Notes: generated by a model not told the origin, from the sequence alone. A stretch of 64,000 nt of DNA from Microbulbifer guangxiensis (GCF_021729075.1 NZ_JAJSAQ010000003.1:364435-428434), one strand, 5' to 3'. Counted from the stretch's first letter, positions 17,987 through 26,731 are shown. Numbers and translations are program-made.

Positions 17987-19396
17987 ATGATCCTGCCCGT
18001 CATCATGGCCGGTGGTTCCGGTTCTCGTTTGTGGCCCCTGTCCCGTCAGCTCTTCCCCAAGCAGTTCCTGCCCCTCACGGGTGAAGCAACCATGCTGCAG
18101 GAAACCTGCGCACGCCTGGATGGCCTCGAGCACCAGCCGCCGCTGCTGATCTGTGGTGACGACCACCGCTTTACCGTGGCGGAACAGCTGCGGGAAGCCA
18201 AACAGGGCCACAGCGGTATCGTGCTGGAGCCCGCCGGCCGCAACACCGCACCGGCGGTTGCCCTGGCCGCGCTGCGCGCAACTGCCGGTGGTGAGAGCGA
18301 TCCGCTGCTGCTGGTGCTGGCCGCCGACCACGTGATCCGCGATGTCGCCGCGTTCCGGGATGCAGTCAACAAGGCCATTCCCCACGCCGAACAGGGCAAG
18401 CTGGTGACTTTCGGCATCGTGCCCACCGGCCCCGAAACCGGTTACGGCTATATTCGCCGCAATGCCACCAGTGGTGACACCGCCTTCGCTGTGGAAGAGT
18501 TCGTCGAGAAGCCGGACCTGGCCACGGCAGAGCAATATGTAGCCAGCGGGGATTTCTACTGGAACAGCGGCATGTTCCTGTTCCGCGCCAGCCGCTACCT
18601 GGAAGAACTGAAAGCCCACCGCCCGGATATCCTCGCCGCCTGCGAGCAGGCCATGAGCGGTGCCGCCATCGATATCGACTTCGTGCGCCCGGCCAAAGAC
18701 AGCTTCCTCGCCTGCCCGGACGACTCCATCGACTACGCCGTGATGGAAAAGACCAAGGACGCCGTCGTGGTACCCATGGACTGCGGCTGGAGCGATGTGG
18801 GCTCCTGGTCTGCGCTGTGGGAAGTGTCCGAGAAGGACGAGAACGGCAACTCCGCGCGCGGTGACGTGATCCTGCAGGACTCCAAGGGCTGCTACGTGCA
18901 GAGCGACAGCAAGCTGATCGCCACCGTCGGCTTAGAAGACGTGGTCGTGGTGGAGAGCGACGATGCCATCCTCGTCGCCGCCAAGGACCGGGTGCAGGAC
19001 ATTAAAAAAGTAGTGAACCAGCTCAAGGCAGAGAACCGTTCAGAGGCGCAGGTCCACCGCAAGGTCTACCGCCCCTGGGGCTTCTACGATTCCGTCGATG
19101 CCGGCGACCGTTTCCAGGTGAAGCGCATCGTCGTCAAGCCAGGCGCCAAGCTCAGCCTGCAGATGCACCACCACCGCGCCGAGCACTGGATTGTGGTGAG
19201 CGGCACCGCCCTGGTGACCAATGGGGATAAAGAGATGCTGGTGACCGAAAACCAGTCGACCTACATCCCGCTGGGAGTGACCCACCGGCTGGAAAACCCG
19301 GGCTCCATCCCGCTGGAACTGATCGAAGTGCAGTCCGGCTCCTACCTGGGTGAAGACGACATCGTCCGCTTCGAGGACCAGTACCAGCGCGCTTAA
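17987..19396 (+). CDS. manC: Mannose-1-phosphate guanylyltransferase / mannose-6-phosphate isomerase
   Basis: 469 residues, the usual length of the bifunctional type II PMI/GMP family (AlgA/ManC/XanB). The N-terminal pyrophosphorylase signature [20 protein letters not shown] (8-27) and the FVEKPD motif mark the GTP:mannose-1-P transferase half. The C-terminal cupin (about 350-469) has [10 protein letters not shown], the metal-binding PMI signature. It makes GDP-mannose in the cytoplasm, the precursor for gmd-fcl at 37-39.5 kb. It stands alone between two repeat arrays, although its product feeds the distant cluster. xanB or cpsB are equally common names. Confidence 0.95.
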   Translation: MILPVIMAGGSGSRLWPLSRQLFPKQFLPLTGEATMLQETCARLDGLEHQPPLLICGDDHRFTVAEQLREAKQGHSGIVLEPAGRNTAPAVALAALRATAGGESDPLLLVLAADHVIRDVAAFRDAVNKAIPHAEQGKLVTFGIVPTGPETGYGYIRRNATSGDTAFAVEEFVEKPDLATAEQYVASGDFYWNSGMFLFRASRYLEELKAHRPDILAACEQAMSGAAIDIDFVRPAKDSFLACPDDSIDYAVMEKTKDAVVVPMDCGWSDVGSWSALWEVSEKDENGNSARGDVILQDSKGCYVQSDSKLIATVGLEDVVVVESDDAILVAAKDRVQDIKKVVNQLKAENRSEAQVHRKVYRPWGFYDSVDAGDRFQVKRIVVKPGAKLSLQMHHHRAEHWIVVSGTALVTNGDKEMLVTENQSTYIPLGVTHRLENPGSIPLELIEVQSGSYLGEDDIVRFEDQYQRA

Positions 19397-19423
19397 GCCA
19401 GGTGCTGGTTGACCCGCGGTTGT

Positions 19424-19705
19424 GATGCCGGCGCAGGCCGGCATCCACAAGCCTTGGGGTTTCTCCAACCTCCGCATCTGGACCCCGGATCAAGTCCGGG
19501 GTGACGACAGAGGTCATTACGGTGTCACGTGGCCGGGCCACCCCTCCCTCGTCATGCCAGCGCAGGCCGGTATCCACACCCACGGGGTTTCTCCAACCTC
19601 CGTCACTGGACCCCGGATCGAGTCCGGGGTGACGACAGAGGTTATTGCGATGTCATCTGTCCGGGCCACTCCTCCCTCGTCATGCCGGCGCAGGCCGGTA
19701 TCCAG
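19424..19705. repeat. REP-like array, 5 hairpins
   Basis: Alternating palindromes at about 19424, 19480, 19550, 19606 and 19678 in the manC 3' region. Nothing else is seen in 19397-19775. Confidence 0.85.
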
Positions 19706-19775
19706 TTCCCGTGAGCCAGCCGACGCCCCTAAAGCCAGAACCCTCAACACAACCGAAAACCGGTACCCCCGGAAA

Positions 19776-19803
19776 TAAAAAAAGGCCCCGAAGGGCCTTT
19801 TTA
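19776..19803. terminator. Bidirectional Rho-independent terminator
   Basis: AAAGGCCC-CGAA-GGGCCTTT flanked by A and T tracts; it lies between convergent manC and the Ala/Glu-rich gene and would serve both strands. Confidence 0.85.
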
Positions 19804-19820
19804 TGCGATCCGCCTGAACA

Positions 19821-20705
19821 TCAGTTCCTGGACGGGCACTTGTCGTCGCAGCCGCCTGCGCCGGTCACTACCGGCGGCAGTGTCGGCAGGGTGGGGACGG
19901 CTCGGGTGCGGGCGACGGCCAGCGGGGTTTTTCCGGAAGCACCGGCAGCAGTGGCCGGGGCAAGGGCGCTGGGCTCGGCACCACCAGCAATGGCTGCAGC
20001 CATCGCTTCGTCTTCTTTCACACCAGCGGCAACTGCGGCATCGGTGATTTCCTTTGCCTTGTCCGGATTGGCAGCCACGGCATCGGCGATGATCGCGTCG
20101 GCGTTTTCCGGATTGGCCGCGATGTCCTGCTTCACCTGCTCGGCAATGCTCAGCGGTTCTTCCGCGGTATCTTCTTCTGTCGGCATTACCACCAGGTCTT
20201 CTTCAGAAGACGCTTCTTCGGTGTTCGCCATGGCCAGCTGCAGGTTTTCCTCGCCGGTGGACTCGGCCTCGGCCTCTTCCATAGCCGCTGCCAGGGCCTC
20301 CACCATAGGCTCTTCTTCAGCAGCCGGCGCAGATTTTTCAGCAACCGGTGCGGGCTCTTTAGCCACCGGTGCAGCCGCTGCAGGCTTGGGCGCTACGGTA
20401 TTGGTTGCAGCCGGAGCGGTGGCCTCAGCCTCGGCGGTCTCGGCGACAGCGGGCTCTTCGACCAGCGCGCTCGCTTCCTCTGGCTCGGATGCCTCTACGG
20501 CTTCCTCGACGGCCAGCTCTTCAGCCACTGCCTCTTCTTCAGCTGCGGCCTCGACGGTCTCCTCAGCCTTTACTTCTTCGACAGCTTCGGCCTGGGCGAC
20601 CTGTTCTTCACCGGACTCACCATAAAAATACTCATAGGCGGTGTAGGCTACCGTAGCAACCAGCACGGCGACCCCCAACGGCCCCCAGAAAAACCCCTTC
20701 TTCAT
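19821..20705 (-). CDS. Ala/Glu-rich membrane-anchored protein with TAAG and C-terminal CxxxC
   Basis: 294 residues from the ATG at 20705 (AAGGA upstream). One N-terminal membrane segment (about 6-24), then a long Ala/Glu-rich, probably disordered acidic linker (about 30-185). A compact Ala-rich helical module follows (about 190-250, NPENADAIIADAVAANP, AAVAAG), then TAAG (252-255, bases 19941-19952), a Pro-rich stretch, and the end GAGGCDDKCPSRN with Cys286 and Cys290. The module and tail are shared with the 152-residue protein at 23237, so the two are paralogs on either side of an O-antigen ligase. No known family is recognised. A LapG-type cut at TAAG would release the Cys-containing tail; that is inference. 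Confidence 0.75.
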   Translation of the reverse strand: MKKGFFWGPLGVAVLVATVAYTAYEYFYGESGEEQVAQAEAVEEVKAEETVEAAAEEEAVAEELAVEEAVEASEPEEASALVEEPAVAETAEAEATAPAATNTVAPKPAAAAPVAKEPAPVAEKSAPAAEEEPMVEALAAAMEEAEAESTGEENLQLAMANTEEASSEEDLVVMPTEEDTAEEPLSIAEQVKQDIAANPENADAIIADAVAANPDKAKEITDAAVAAGVKEDEAMAAAIAGGAEPSALAPATAAGASGKTPLAVARTRAVPTLPTLPPVVTGAGGCDDKCPSRN

Positions 20706-20744
20706 ACTGAATCCTTTTTTGTTCTGCTTTGAAAAAATCCCCAA

Positions 20745-20795
20745 GATGCAGGATTGTACTCGTGAAAATAAAAATAGAAAGAGGTCACAAAAGGA
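20745..20795 (-). promoter_or_regulatory. Promoter/operator box shared by the two TAAG paralogs, copy 1
   Basis: Minus strand: TTGTGA (20785-20790), 26 nt, TACAAT (20753-20758), then TTGGGGA, 48 nt before the start codon. The same arrangement with identical 26-nt spacing occurs upstream of the paralog at 23695. TACAAT is a plausible -10; the TTGTGA[C/G]CTCTT part lies too far upstream for a -35 and may be an activator site. Confidence 0.55.
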
Positions 20796-20995
20796 GTATT
20801 GCCGGCTTCATGCTGAAGCTGTCATCTACCGATAAGGTTGGTGGGTTTGTCGGCAAGTGTTGCATGTTTTGATGTTCCGGACTACATCACAGGCAGTGGC
20901 CTTGTGCCTATTGGTGGAACGTTTTTTAGGGCGAGTGGGCAAAAAAACAGTTGGGGATGTTTAGACCAGGGTGGGAGATTTTTTAGCCGGCCATA

Positions 20996-21105
20996 CTGAA
21001 AATTCTCAGGTTGTGGATCCCGGATCAAGTCCGGGATGACGACTGAGGTGTGCTACTGCTTCATCGTCATACCGGCGCAGGCCGGTATCCAGAGGCCACT
21101 GTACT
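20996..21105. repeat. REP-like inverted pair
   Basis: CCCGGATCAAGTCCGGG and ATACCGGCGCAGGCCGGTAT hairpins facing each other. The remainder of 20796-20995 shows nothing I can name. Confidence 0.8.
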
Positions 21106-21141
21106 ACCTAACGACGATAAATTAGCGGGAAACAAAGCCCT

Positions 21142-22560
21142 TCAGCCAGCAGTCGAGGCCAGCTCCCGCTTCTCCACCTGCATAAACCGCGCCTGCCATG
21201 CCAGCGCCAGGCACAACAGGAAATAAATCGCCGTGGCCGGCGCCTGTAGGTGGAAGTCCGTCAGCAGCATGATCAGCTCGGCAATAATTGCCATCACCGC
21301 CGCAAACGCCATGCCCTGCATCAGGCTGTCGCGCCGCTGGCGCAGGGCGGTGAAGGCCAGTGCCAGGCTCCATAACACTGCCACACCCAGCAACAGCGTC
21401 GCCGGCAGGCCGAACTCGATGGCGAACTGCAGGTAATCGTTGTGGGCCAGGTCGTAGTATTGCTGGATATCCGCGCCCTTCACCATCGGGAAGGATGAAT
21501 AAAAACTACCCCCGCCTGTACCGGTCAGCGGGTACTGTTCAACCAGCCCCAGCCCGTCCCGAACGACTTCGTCCCGGGTTTCCTGGGTAAAGCTGGTGTT
21601 TTCCAGTTTGTTTTTTACCCGCTCCAGCCCGAACCAGCTGCCGACAATAAACATATCAATGGCCAGCAGGCTCGCCAGCAACACCGTCAGGCTGCGACTC
21701 TTTTTGCGGATCAGCAGCAGGCCCAGCACACCGGTAATGGAAAGGCTGACGAAGAACGCAGTGTTGGGCATGCGTGAGTGGGACATCACCAGCCCGATCA
21801 CCATCATCGCCAAACACAGCCGCACCACCGCCTTGCCGTTCATTAATGTGGCCAGTGCACCGCGCAGGAATTCCCGCACGGAACCCGCCCGCTTGCGGGA
21901 CAGGCTGGCAATCAGCAGACCGGTGCCAAAGCACAGGCACAGCACCAGGAAATTGCCGAAGTGGTTTTTGTAGCGGAAGCCGCCGGTGGCAATATCTCTG
22001 TTGGGGAAGCCCAGCACCCAGGTGGTCTCGGAACCGGAGAGTGCCAGCAGTACACCGTAAAACGCCTGGAAGGTGCCGGTAATCACAATCACCAGCGCGG
22101 CCAGCTTCAGCCGCTGGGTCGAGTTCACCAGTGCCAGGGCCAGGAACAGCAGGCACCAGTAGCTCAGCCCTTTCATCAAACCGATGCGGGTCTGGTTCGG
22201 GTCCAGGGAGAGGGTGCCGAAAGCAGCCGCCGGGTCCGCTGCCAGAAAATGCGCCGCCCGCTCCGGGGAAATCGCCTCCAGCAAACCGATCGGCAGCGGC
22301 AGCACCTGCAAACCCACCCACAACTGGAACAGCGCAAACAGTCCCAGCAACGGCGCATAGGGCCGGAGCAAATGCAGGCGCGGTGCGTAGGCATTCACCA
22401 CCAGCCAGCCACCCAGCAGCGCAAACGCCCACACTTCCAGCAGCGACCAGGCCCAGGGCCGGTGCGAGCCCAGCGGGATCGGCAGCCAGAACAGCAACGC
22501 CAGAAAGGCATAAAACAGGCCGCGCTCAAGGCGCTGGATACGGGGGCTGGCTTCGGTCAT
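21142..22560 (-). CDS. O-antigen ligase / Wzy-type polymerase family protein
   Basis: 472 residues from the ATG at 22560 (start uncertain, weak Shine-Dalgarno; the frame extends to 22674). Around ten to twelve hydrophobic segments, starting FYAFLALLFWLPIPLG. The large periplasmic loop has RDIATGGFRYKNHFGNFL, SHSRMPN and, near 370-400, GTGGGSFYSSFP...HNDYLQFAIEFG, which is the Wzy_C/WaaL signature with its conserved His. Members either ligate polysaccharide to lipid A core or protein, or polymerise repeat units at the periplasmic face. A second family member lies at 33208, so this one may be the ligase. It lies on the same strand between the two TAAG paralogs. Confidence 0.88.
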   Translation of the reverse strand: MTEASPRIQRLERGLFYAFLALLFWLPIPLGSHRPWAWSLLEVWAFALLGGWLVVNAYAPRLHLLRPYAPLLGLFALFQLWVGLQVLPLPIGLLEAISPERAAHFLAADPAAAFGTLSLDPNQTRIGLMKGLSYWCLLFLALALVNSTQRLKLAALVIVITGTFQAFYGVLLALSGSETTWVLGFPNRDIATGGFRYKNHFGNFLVLCLCFGTGLLIASLSRKRAGSVREFLRGALATLMNGKAVVRLCLAMMVIGLVMSHSRMPNTAFFVSLSITGVLGLLLIRKKSRSLTVLLASLLAIDMFIVGSWFGLERVKNKLENTSFTQETRDEVVRDGLGLVEQYPLTGTGGGSFYSSFPMVKGADIQQYYDLAHNDYLQFAIEFGLPATLLLGVAVLWSLALAFTALRQRRDSLMQGMAFAAVMAIIAELIMLLTDFHLQAPATAIYFLLCLALAWQARFMQVEKRELASTAG

Positions 22561-22688
22561 GGGGCAGGTGATGTTCGTAAGTGGCTGTTGTTCTTCTAAT
22601 CGTATGAATAATAAAGGGTTTGCGTCTCTCTTCCATCGTCGTGCCGTATCCGGTACCGAGCCATCAGAACCCACAGTGGTCTATGGAT

Positions 22689-22763
22689 GACACGGCGCCA
22701 AGGCGCCGGCCCTACGGGTCAATCGCAAGCGATTGCTCACTCCGGCGTGTACGCCTCCGTGTC
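22689..22763 (+). repeat. 75-nt multi-arm palindromic element, copy 2
   Basis: GACACGG/CCGTGTC closing stem; arms GGCGCC-AA-GGCGCC, CCCTACGGG, CAATCGC-AA-GCGATTG and GGCGT-GT-ACGCC. A REP hairpin follows directly. Confidence 0.8.
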
Positions 22764-22978
22764 CGGATCAAGTCCGGGATGACGACGGAAGTAGAAATCG
22801 ACCTCACTCGTCATACCGGCGTAGGCCGGTATCCAGTACCGAGCCATCAAACGCGCAGTGGTCTGTGGATCCCGGATCTAGTCCGGGATGACGACAGAGT
22901 GAGGAATCGCTCCTCTCGTCATACCGGCGCAGGCCGGTATCCACACTCCGGGGGTTTCTCCAACCTCTGTAGCTGGAT

Positions 22979-23053
22979 GACACGGCGCCAAGGCGCCGGC
23001 CCTGCGGGTCAATCGCAAGCGATTGGTCACTACGGCGTTGACGCCTCCGTGTC
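22979..23053 (+). repeat. 75-nt multi-arm palindromic element, copy 3
   Basis: Same closing stem and arms as copy 2, with substitutions confined mostly to loops (CCCTGCGGG, GGCGT-TG-ACGCC). Exactly 75 nt, like copies 1 and 2. Confidence 0.8.
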
Positions 23054-23195
23054 CGGATCAAGTCCGGGATGACGACGGAAGTAGAAATTGCCCTCAGTCG
23101 TCATGCCGGCGCAGGCCGGCATCCAGAAACCCCTGAGCCCGCCGAACCCTAGAAACCCAGCCACCTACCAAAGATTATCAACAACCCAAAACAAG

Positions 23196-23217
23196 AAAAG
23201 CCCCTCGCGGGGCCTTT
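23196..23217 (-). terminator. Rho-independent terminator of the second TAAG protein
   Basis: On the minus strand GGCCCC-GCGA-GGGGC followed by TTTTC, about 20 nt after the stop codon. Confidence 0.75.
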
Positions 23218-23236
23218 CCTTGGTACACCGAATGGA

Positions 23237-23695
23237 TCAGTTCTTGGACGGGCACTTGCCGTCGCAGCCGCCGGCACCGGCAATCGGGGGCGGGGAGCCG
23301 CGCAGGCTGCCTGGCGCTACGCCACTGCGGCCCGGGGCCAGTCCGGAGCGGCCTGCAGCAGTCGCGGCAGAAACCGTGCTCGGGTCAGCACCGCCGGCAA
23401 TGGCTGCAGCAACCGCATCGCGGGGCTTCATGCCGGCGGCGACGGCCGCATCGACAATTTCCTGTGCCTTGCTGGGGCGCACTGCTACCGCAGCGGCCAC
23501 AATCGCATCCGCTTCTTCCGGAGCAACGGCCAGGGCCTCTGTCACTGCGGCTTCTACCGCAGTGCCCTCGGCAACCGCATTGGCGATCACCTGGTTCATG
23601 GTGTAACCGGCTTTGATGTATTCGGCTACGCCCGCTGTGGCGATACCACTGAGCAAACTCGCACTCAGTGCAACCCCCCAAACCGCCTTCTTCAT
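23237..23695 (-). CDS. Small exported protein with TAAG and C-terminal CxxxC
   Basis: 152 residues from an ATG preceded by AAGGAG. A typical signal peptide (1-21, ending ATA) replaces the membrane anchor of its paralog. The mature protein is an Ala-rich helical repeat module (about 40-105) carrying PEEADAIVAAAVAVRPSKAQ and AAVAAGMKPRDAVAAAIAGG. TAAG follows at 112-115 (bases 23351-23362), then a Gly/Pro linker and GAGGCDGKCPSKN with Cys144 and Cys148. Its paralog at 19821 has the same module and tail order. No known family is recognised. It probably acts in the periplasm or at the surface together with the adjacent polysaccharide ligase and the LapG-like protease. Confidence 0.8.
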   Translation of the reverse strand: MKKAVWGVALSASLLSGIATAGVAEYIKAGYTMNQVIANAVAEGTAVEAAVTEALAVAPEEADAIVAAAVAVRPSKAQEIVDAAVAAGMKPRDAVAAAIAGGADPSTVSAATAAGRSGLAPGRSGVAPGSLRGSPPPIAGAGGCDGKCPSKN

Positions 23696-23734
23696 GGTGG
23701 CTCCTTATTGATTCTGTGGTATTTCCCCAAATAT

Positions 23735-23785
23735 GCGCCTGATTGTACCGGCCTTACCGCAAATGGGAAGAGCTCACAACAAACG
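23735..23785 (-). promoter_or_regulatory. Promoter/operator box shared by the two TAAG paralogs, copy 2
   Basis: Minus strand: TTGTGA (23774-23779), 26 nt, TACAAT (23742-23747), then TTTGGGGA, 47 nt before the ATG. The spacing matches copy 1 exactly, and the box TTGTGAGCTCTTCCCATTT aligns with copy 1 at most positions. Confidence 0.55.
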
Positions 23786-23884
23786 CGGTAACAGTTTCTC
23801 AAAGCTGTGACCGCGCTCAAATAGCCATTTGGGGTCATTGTCATCCACGGGCAATCCATTCAGGCCGGATTGCATCCAATCGCC

Positions 23885-25075
23885 TCACGCCGGCTCGTTC
23901 TGCCTGGGTTTGCTCGCTGCTTTTTTGTCCGGGCCCTTGTCTTTATCAGCGGCAAAGGGAACGGGCGGGGCCGCCGCGCGTCGCACTTTGACTTTCAGCA
24001 CCGGAATGTCGGAAGCCCCCGAGTGCGCGCCGTATACACACCACTGAAACGCCTCCAGCTGCCGTGCCTGGGCAAACGCCCAGTTGCAGCGTTCCACCGC
24101 GGCACGCAGGTTGATGGAGGCGGGGACTGGCACCACCGTCACCCGCAGGCCAGAGGTGTTCCGGTTACTGCGCACGGGTTTGCTCCCTTCCTCATTACCG
24201 CGCAGCACCGATCCCAGCGCAGCACAGAGCCAACCGGCCAGACCGCAGGCCGCGGCATGGTGGCTGTGGCTGAGGTTGAGTGCGAACTCGTGCGGGCTCA
24301 GCTGATAGAGCCGCACCGTGGGTACCCAGGCTTCCAGATGCGCCCGCAGCAGTTCCGGCAAATCCCCATTGGTCCATTGCCGTATGGCGCCATCCGGCGT
24401 TGCACCGCTGCCGGTATCCAGAACCAGCCAGAACTCGCCGCCAGCGCGGCTGGCCCGTTGGGTACTATCCCGCAGTGCCCGGATAAAGTCCCGCCGGCTG
24501 CCGGGTGCCGCCATCGGCCGGGCGCCGGAGCGCCGGGTTCCTGGCAGTCCGATCCGTGGCCAGGCCAGCAACAGTACCATCGCCAGTCCGGCCAGTGCCA
24601 AACCCGCAAAGCCCCTGGCCAGCCGCCACAGCTGCTGCTGCGCCGGCGCCGGGTGAATACTGACCTGCACCTGGCCGACGGGCTGCCAGCCCCTGTCGAT
24701 GGTGGCCACAGCCACAGGCGCTTCAATCGCCACCCAATCACTGAACCACTGCGGCACCGGCGAGTGCAGCGCGGGGCTGCGCCGCTCCACCAGCACTTCA
24801 CCCGGTGCCGAGCGGACGGCAATGGCCTGGTAGTGCCCACCCTGTACCAAGGCAGTCACGGCGGTTTCCAGGCTCAGGGTGTTGTCTTCAATCAGGTAGG
24901 GGCGCAGGGCCAGAGCCAGGGTGTTGGCGCCATCCCGCGCCGTGCCCTGCAGTTCCACCTGCAGGTAATCCCGCGTGGTGGCCATGGCCAGCCACAGGCC
25001 ACCGGCCAGAATTAGCGCCAGCAACAGCGATAACCGCAACAGGTTGCCCGCTGCGGCGGCGTTTTGTCGGTCCAT
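23885..25075 (-). CDS. LapD/MoxY_N-type inner-membrane protein with degenerate GGDEF-like domain, no EAL
   Basis: 396 residues. TM1 about 12-32; periplasmic LapD_MoxY_N-like domain 33-150 (ends GQVQVSIHPAPAQQQLW, as in LapD); TM2 152-174. The cytoplasmic part, about 190-355, follows GGDEF topology: RRDFIRAL at the start, LSPHEFALNL where GGDEF is expected, and AVERCNWAFAQARQLEAF at the end. The GGDEF and RxxD residues are missing. There is no EAL domain, the part with which canonical LapD binds cyclic di-GMP. The C-terminal 40 residues are Lys/Pro/Ala-rich. It lies 79 bp downstream of the LapG-like gene, so the pair probably forms an operon. It may hold LapG in response to an unknown signal. 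Confidence 0.75.
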   Translation of the reverse strand: MDRQNAAAAGNLLRLSLLLALILAGGLWLAMATTRDYLQVELQGTARDGANTLALALRPYLIEDNTLSLETAVTALVQGGHYQAIAVRSAPGEVLVERRSPALHSPVPQWFSDWVAIEAPVAVATIDRGWQPVGQVQVSIHPAPAQQQLWRLARGFAGLALAGLAMVLLLAWPRIGLPGTRRSGARPMAAPGSRRDFIRALRDSTQRASRAGGEFWLVLDTGSGATPDGAIRQWTNGDLPELLRAHLEAWVPTVRLYQLSPHEFALNLSHSHHAAACGLAGWLCAALGSVLRGNEEGSKPVRSNRNTSGLRVTVVPVPASINLRAAVERCNWAFAQARQLEAFQWCVYGAHSGASDIPVLKVKVRRAAAPPVPFAADKDKGPDKKAASKPRQNEPA

Positions 25076-25154
25076 GACAAATCTTCCTTCTTATATAGGT
25101 GGTTATCAGGGGCTTTCGGGCGGCTGCTACCAGTTGGCATAGAAAAGGTGGCTA

Positions 25155-25883
25155 TTAAATGTCCATCCCCTGTGCCTGCAGCCGCTGGCGCAGGTCCTCC
25201 CACAGCAGGGAACCACTGTGGTCACGCACCTGCCGGGGCGTGGCGGAATCCGGCTCCAGCCACAGCCCGCTGGAATTGAAACTGTAGACCGGTTGCAGAT
25301 CTTTGCGCTGGGTGGCCGGCACCACGGTGCTGGTGAGGTTATCCAGCACCAGCGGCATGGCGCCGGGGTAGGGGGTATACAGCAGCACCATATGGGCCTG
25401 GTTCAGCTCCAGGGCATTCACATACATCAGCCGCAACTGTGAGGTGGGCAACTCCAGCGCCTGCAGGGTAAACAGCTTGGCAATGGCAAAGTCCTCACAG
25501 TCCCCACCGCGGGAGGCCACAAACTCCACCGGTGTGGCCCAGTAATCCTCAACGCCCCAGTGGGCCGCGTCCTCCACAAACGGCACCTGGTTCAGGAACC
25601 GGTTCACCCGCTTCAGCCGTCCACCCTCATCGGCATTGCTCTGCCCCGAAACAAACTCCTGCCAGCCCTGCAGGTGCTCACTGGCCTCTGGCCCGAAACG
25701 TGCATTCATTTGCGCGAACAATCCGGGCGCCAACAGCGGCGTGTGGGAGGGCAGGGCATTGGCTGCCGAGAGCAGCCCAATGAAGAGCAAACCAGAGCAG
25801 AGCAGAACCCATAACCCCAGCCGCAAGCCCCAGCTCAAGAACCTGTCACGTAATCGCAAAAAAGAGAGAAAGAGACCGTCCAT
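25155..25883 (-). CDS. LapG-like periplasmic transglutaminase-like cysteine protease
   Basis: 242 residues from the ATG at 25883 (start tentative; the frame runs on to 25931). N-terminal membrane/signal segment about 20-43. The bacterial transglutaminase-like cysteine proteinase (DUF920, LapG) pattern is complete: Cys129 in RGGDCEDFAIAK, His164 in QAHMVLLY and Asp181 in LVLDNL. Known LapG clips adhesins of the LapA type at a di-alanine (TAAG/PAAG) near their N-terminus and is held inactive by LapD at high cyclic di-GMP. No large LapA-type adhesin is seen here, but two neighbouring small exported proteins carry TAAG. Calling it lapG would imply a substrate not shown, so no symbol is given. Confidence 0.88.
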   Translation of the reverse strand: MDGLFLSFLRLRDRFLSWGLRLGLWVLLCSGLLFIGLLSAANALPSHTPLLAPGLFAQMNARFGPEASEHLQGWQEFVSGQSNADEGGRLKRVNRFLNQVPFVEDAAHWGVEDYWATPVEFVASRGGDCEDFAIAKLFTLQALELPTSQLRLMYVNALELNQAHMVLLYTPYPGAMPLVLDNLTSTVVPATQRKDLQPVYSFNSSGLWLEPDSATPRQVRDHSGSLLWEDLRQRLQAQGMDI

Positions 25884-26731
25884 AGACCACCACCAAAACC
25901 CACAACCACCGGGCACAACCCCCGGCAGCATGAGTTTGGCAGCTCAAAAAATGAACGTGCTGAAAAAGCACAAACTCACGTAAAGCCGTGCGCCGGCAAA
26001 GCAAAATGGTGCTCTGGGCAATTGCGGGTTGGTGTTCAGGACGAGAGAGTGAGTGGAGAAAGAGCTGGAAGTGCAGGGCAAGGAAGCCACTGAAGAGCGG
26101 GCGACAGGGCAAGAAAACCAACCCACTGGCATCAGAAGTCAATACAACAGCGGATTGTGGTCAGCCCGCAGCGACCGACTAGAGGAAACCACTGATCGTG
26201 ACACCAGATGGCAAAATACCGTCATGAATAATCGGCAAATGGGATTCACTTCGTCTTGAACGAGGCTTGGGTTTTGATAAAGTGTGAGACCTGTCACACG
26301 GGGATGCCGGCGCCATTAGCGCGGGTTAAAAAATAGACAGTCTGCCGCATTGGTGAGCTTGGCCGAGAGAGGGGCCTACCGCTAACAGCGGCGGGCACCA
26401 TGGGCTAGAGCCAGCTGAAAAGTACCCAGCTGCAAAGAACAAGGTGCGGTAGGAAGTAAAGCAGGCTCAGGGGATTCGCTGCTTGCCATAAGCAGCGGGA
26501 ATTGGGGAATCATCTCATATCGACGCTGCTTGCTGCCCATGGGGATGGGCGCAACGGCGAGTCCAGGCATGGGACGCCATTGCATTTGGTGTGCCCGGCC
26601 TATCCCAACCAATACAGTCTGATTCGACCAGGCCTGCTCTGGGTGTGGTCTATTTGACCCGTGGCGACAAAAAACGATTGATTCGGCCCAGTTGACGGGT
26701 GATGGCAAAGCAAGAACAAGAAGGCAACAAG
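25884..26731. other. Divergent intergenic region between lapG-like gene and galU
   Basis: About 850 bp with no convincing gene. It must hold the promoters of the minus-strand LapG/LapD-like pair and of the long plus-strand operon that starts at galU. It contains a CRP-type palindrome (listed separately) and a GCGGTAGG-like sequence near 26454 that is too weak to call an ops element. Confidence 0.5.
26283..26298. promoter_or_regulatory. CRP/Vfr-type binding palindrome
   Basis: TGTGA-GACCTG-TCACA, both half-sites perfect with the canonical 6-nt spacer and one further G/C base pair outside. It lies about 435 bp before galU and about 400 bp before the LapG-like gene, so it could act on either. 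Confidence 0.6.

Larger units (their letters stand above)
22640..23135. repeat. Mixed array of REP-like hairpins and multi-arm elements
   Basis: About six REP palindromes plus two multi-arm elements (listed separately) fill the space between the O-antigen ligase and the second TAAG protein. No gene is supported here. Confidence 0.85.

Noticed and set aside
19645..20625. Long plus-strand Ser/Ala-rich frame opposite the Ala/Glu-rich gene
   Set aside because: Low-complexity mirror of the real minus-strand gene, starting in REP sequence.
22979..23053. 75-nt cloverleaf read as a tRNA
   Set aside because: No anticodon-loop, T-loop or CCA features, and the arms are perfect DNA palindromes repeated elsewhere.
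26449..26463. GCGGTAGG resembling an ops/JUMPstart element before galU
   Set aside because: Only about seven core bases match and the rest of the JUMPstart sequence is missing.
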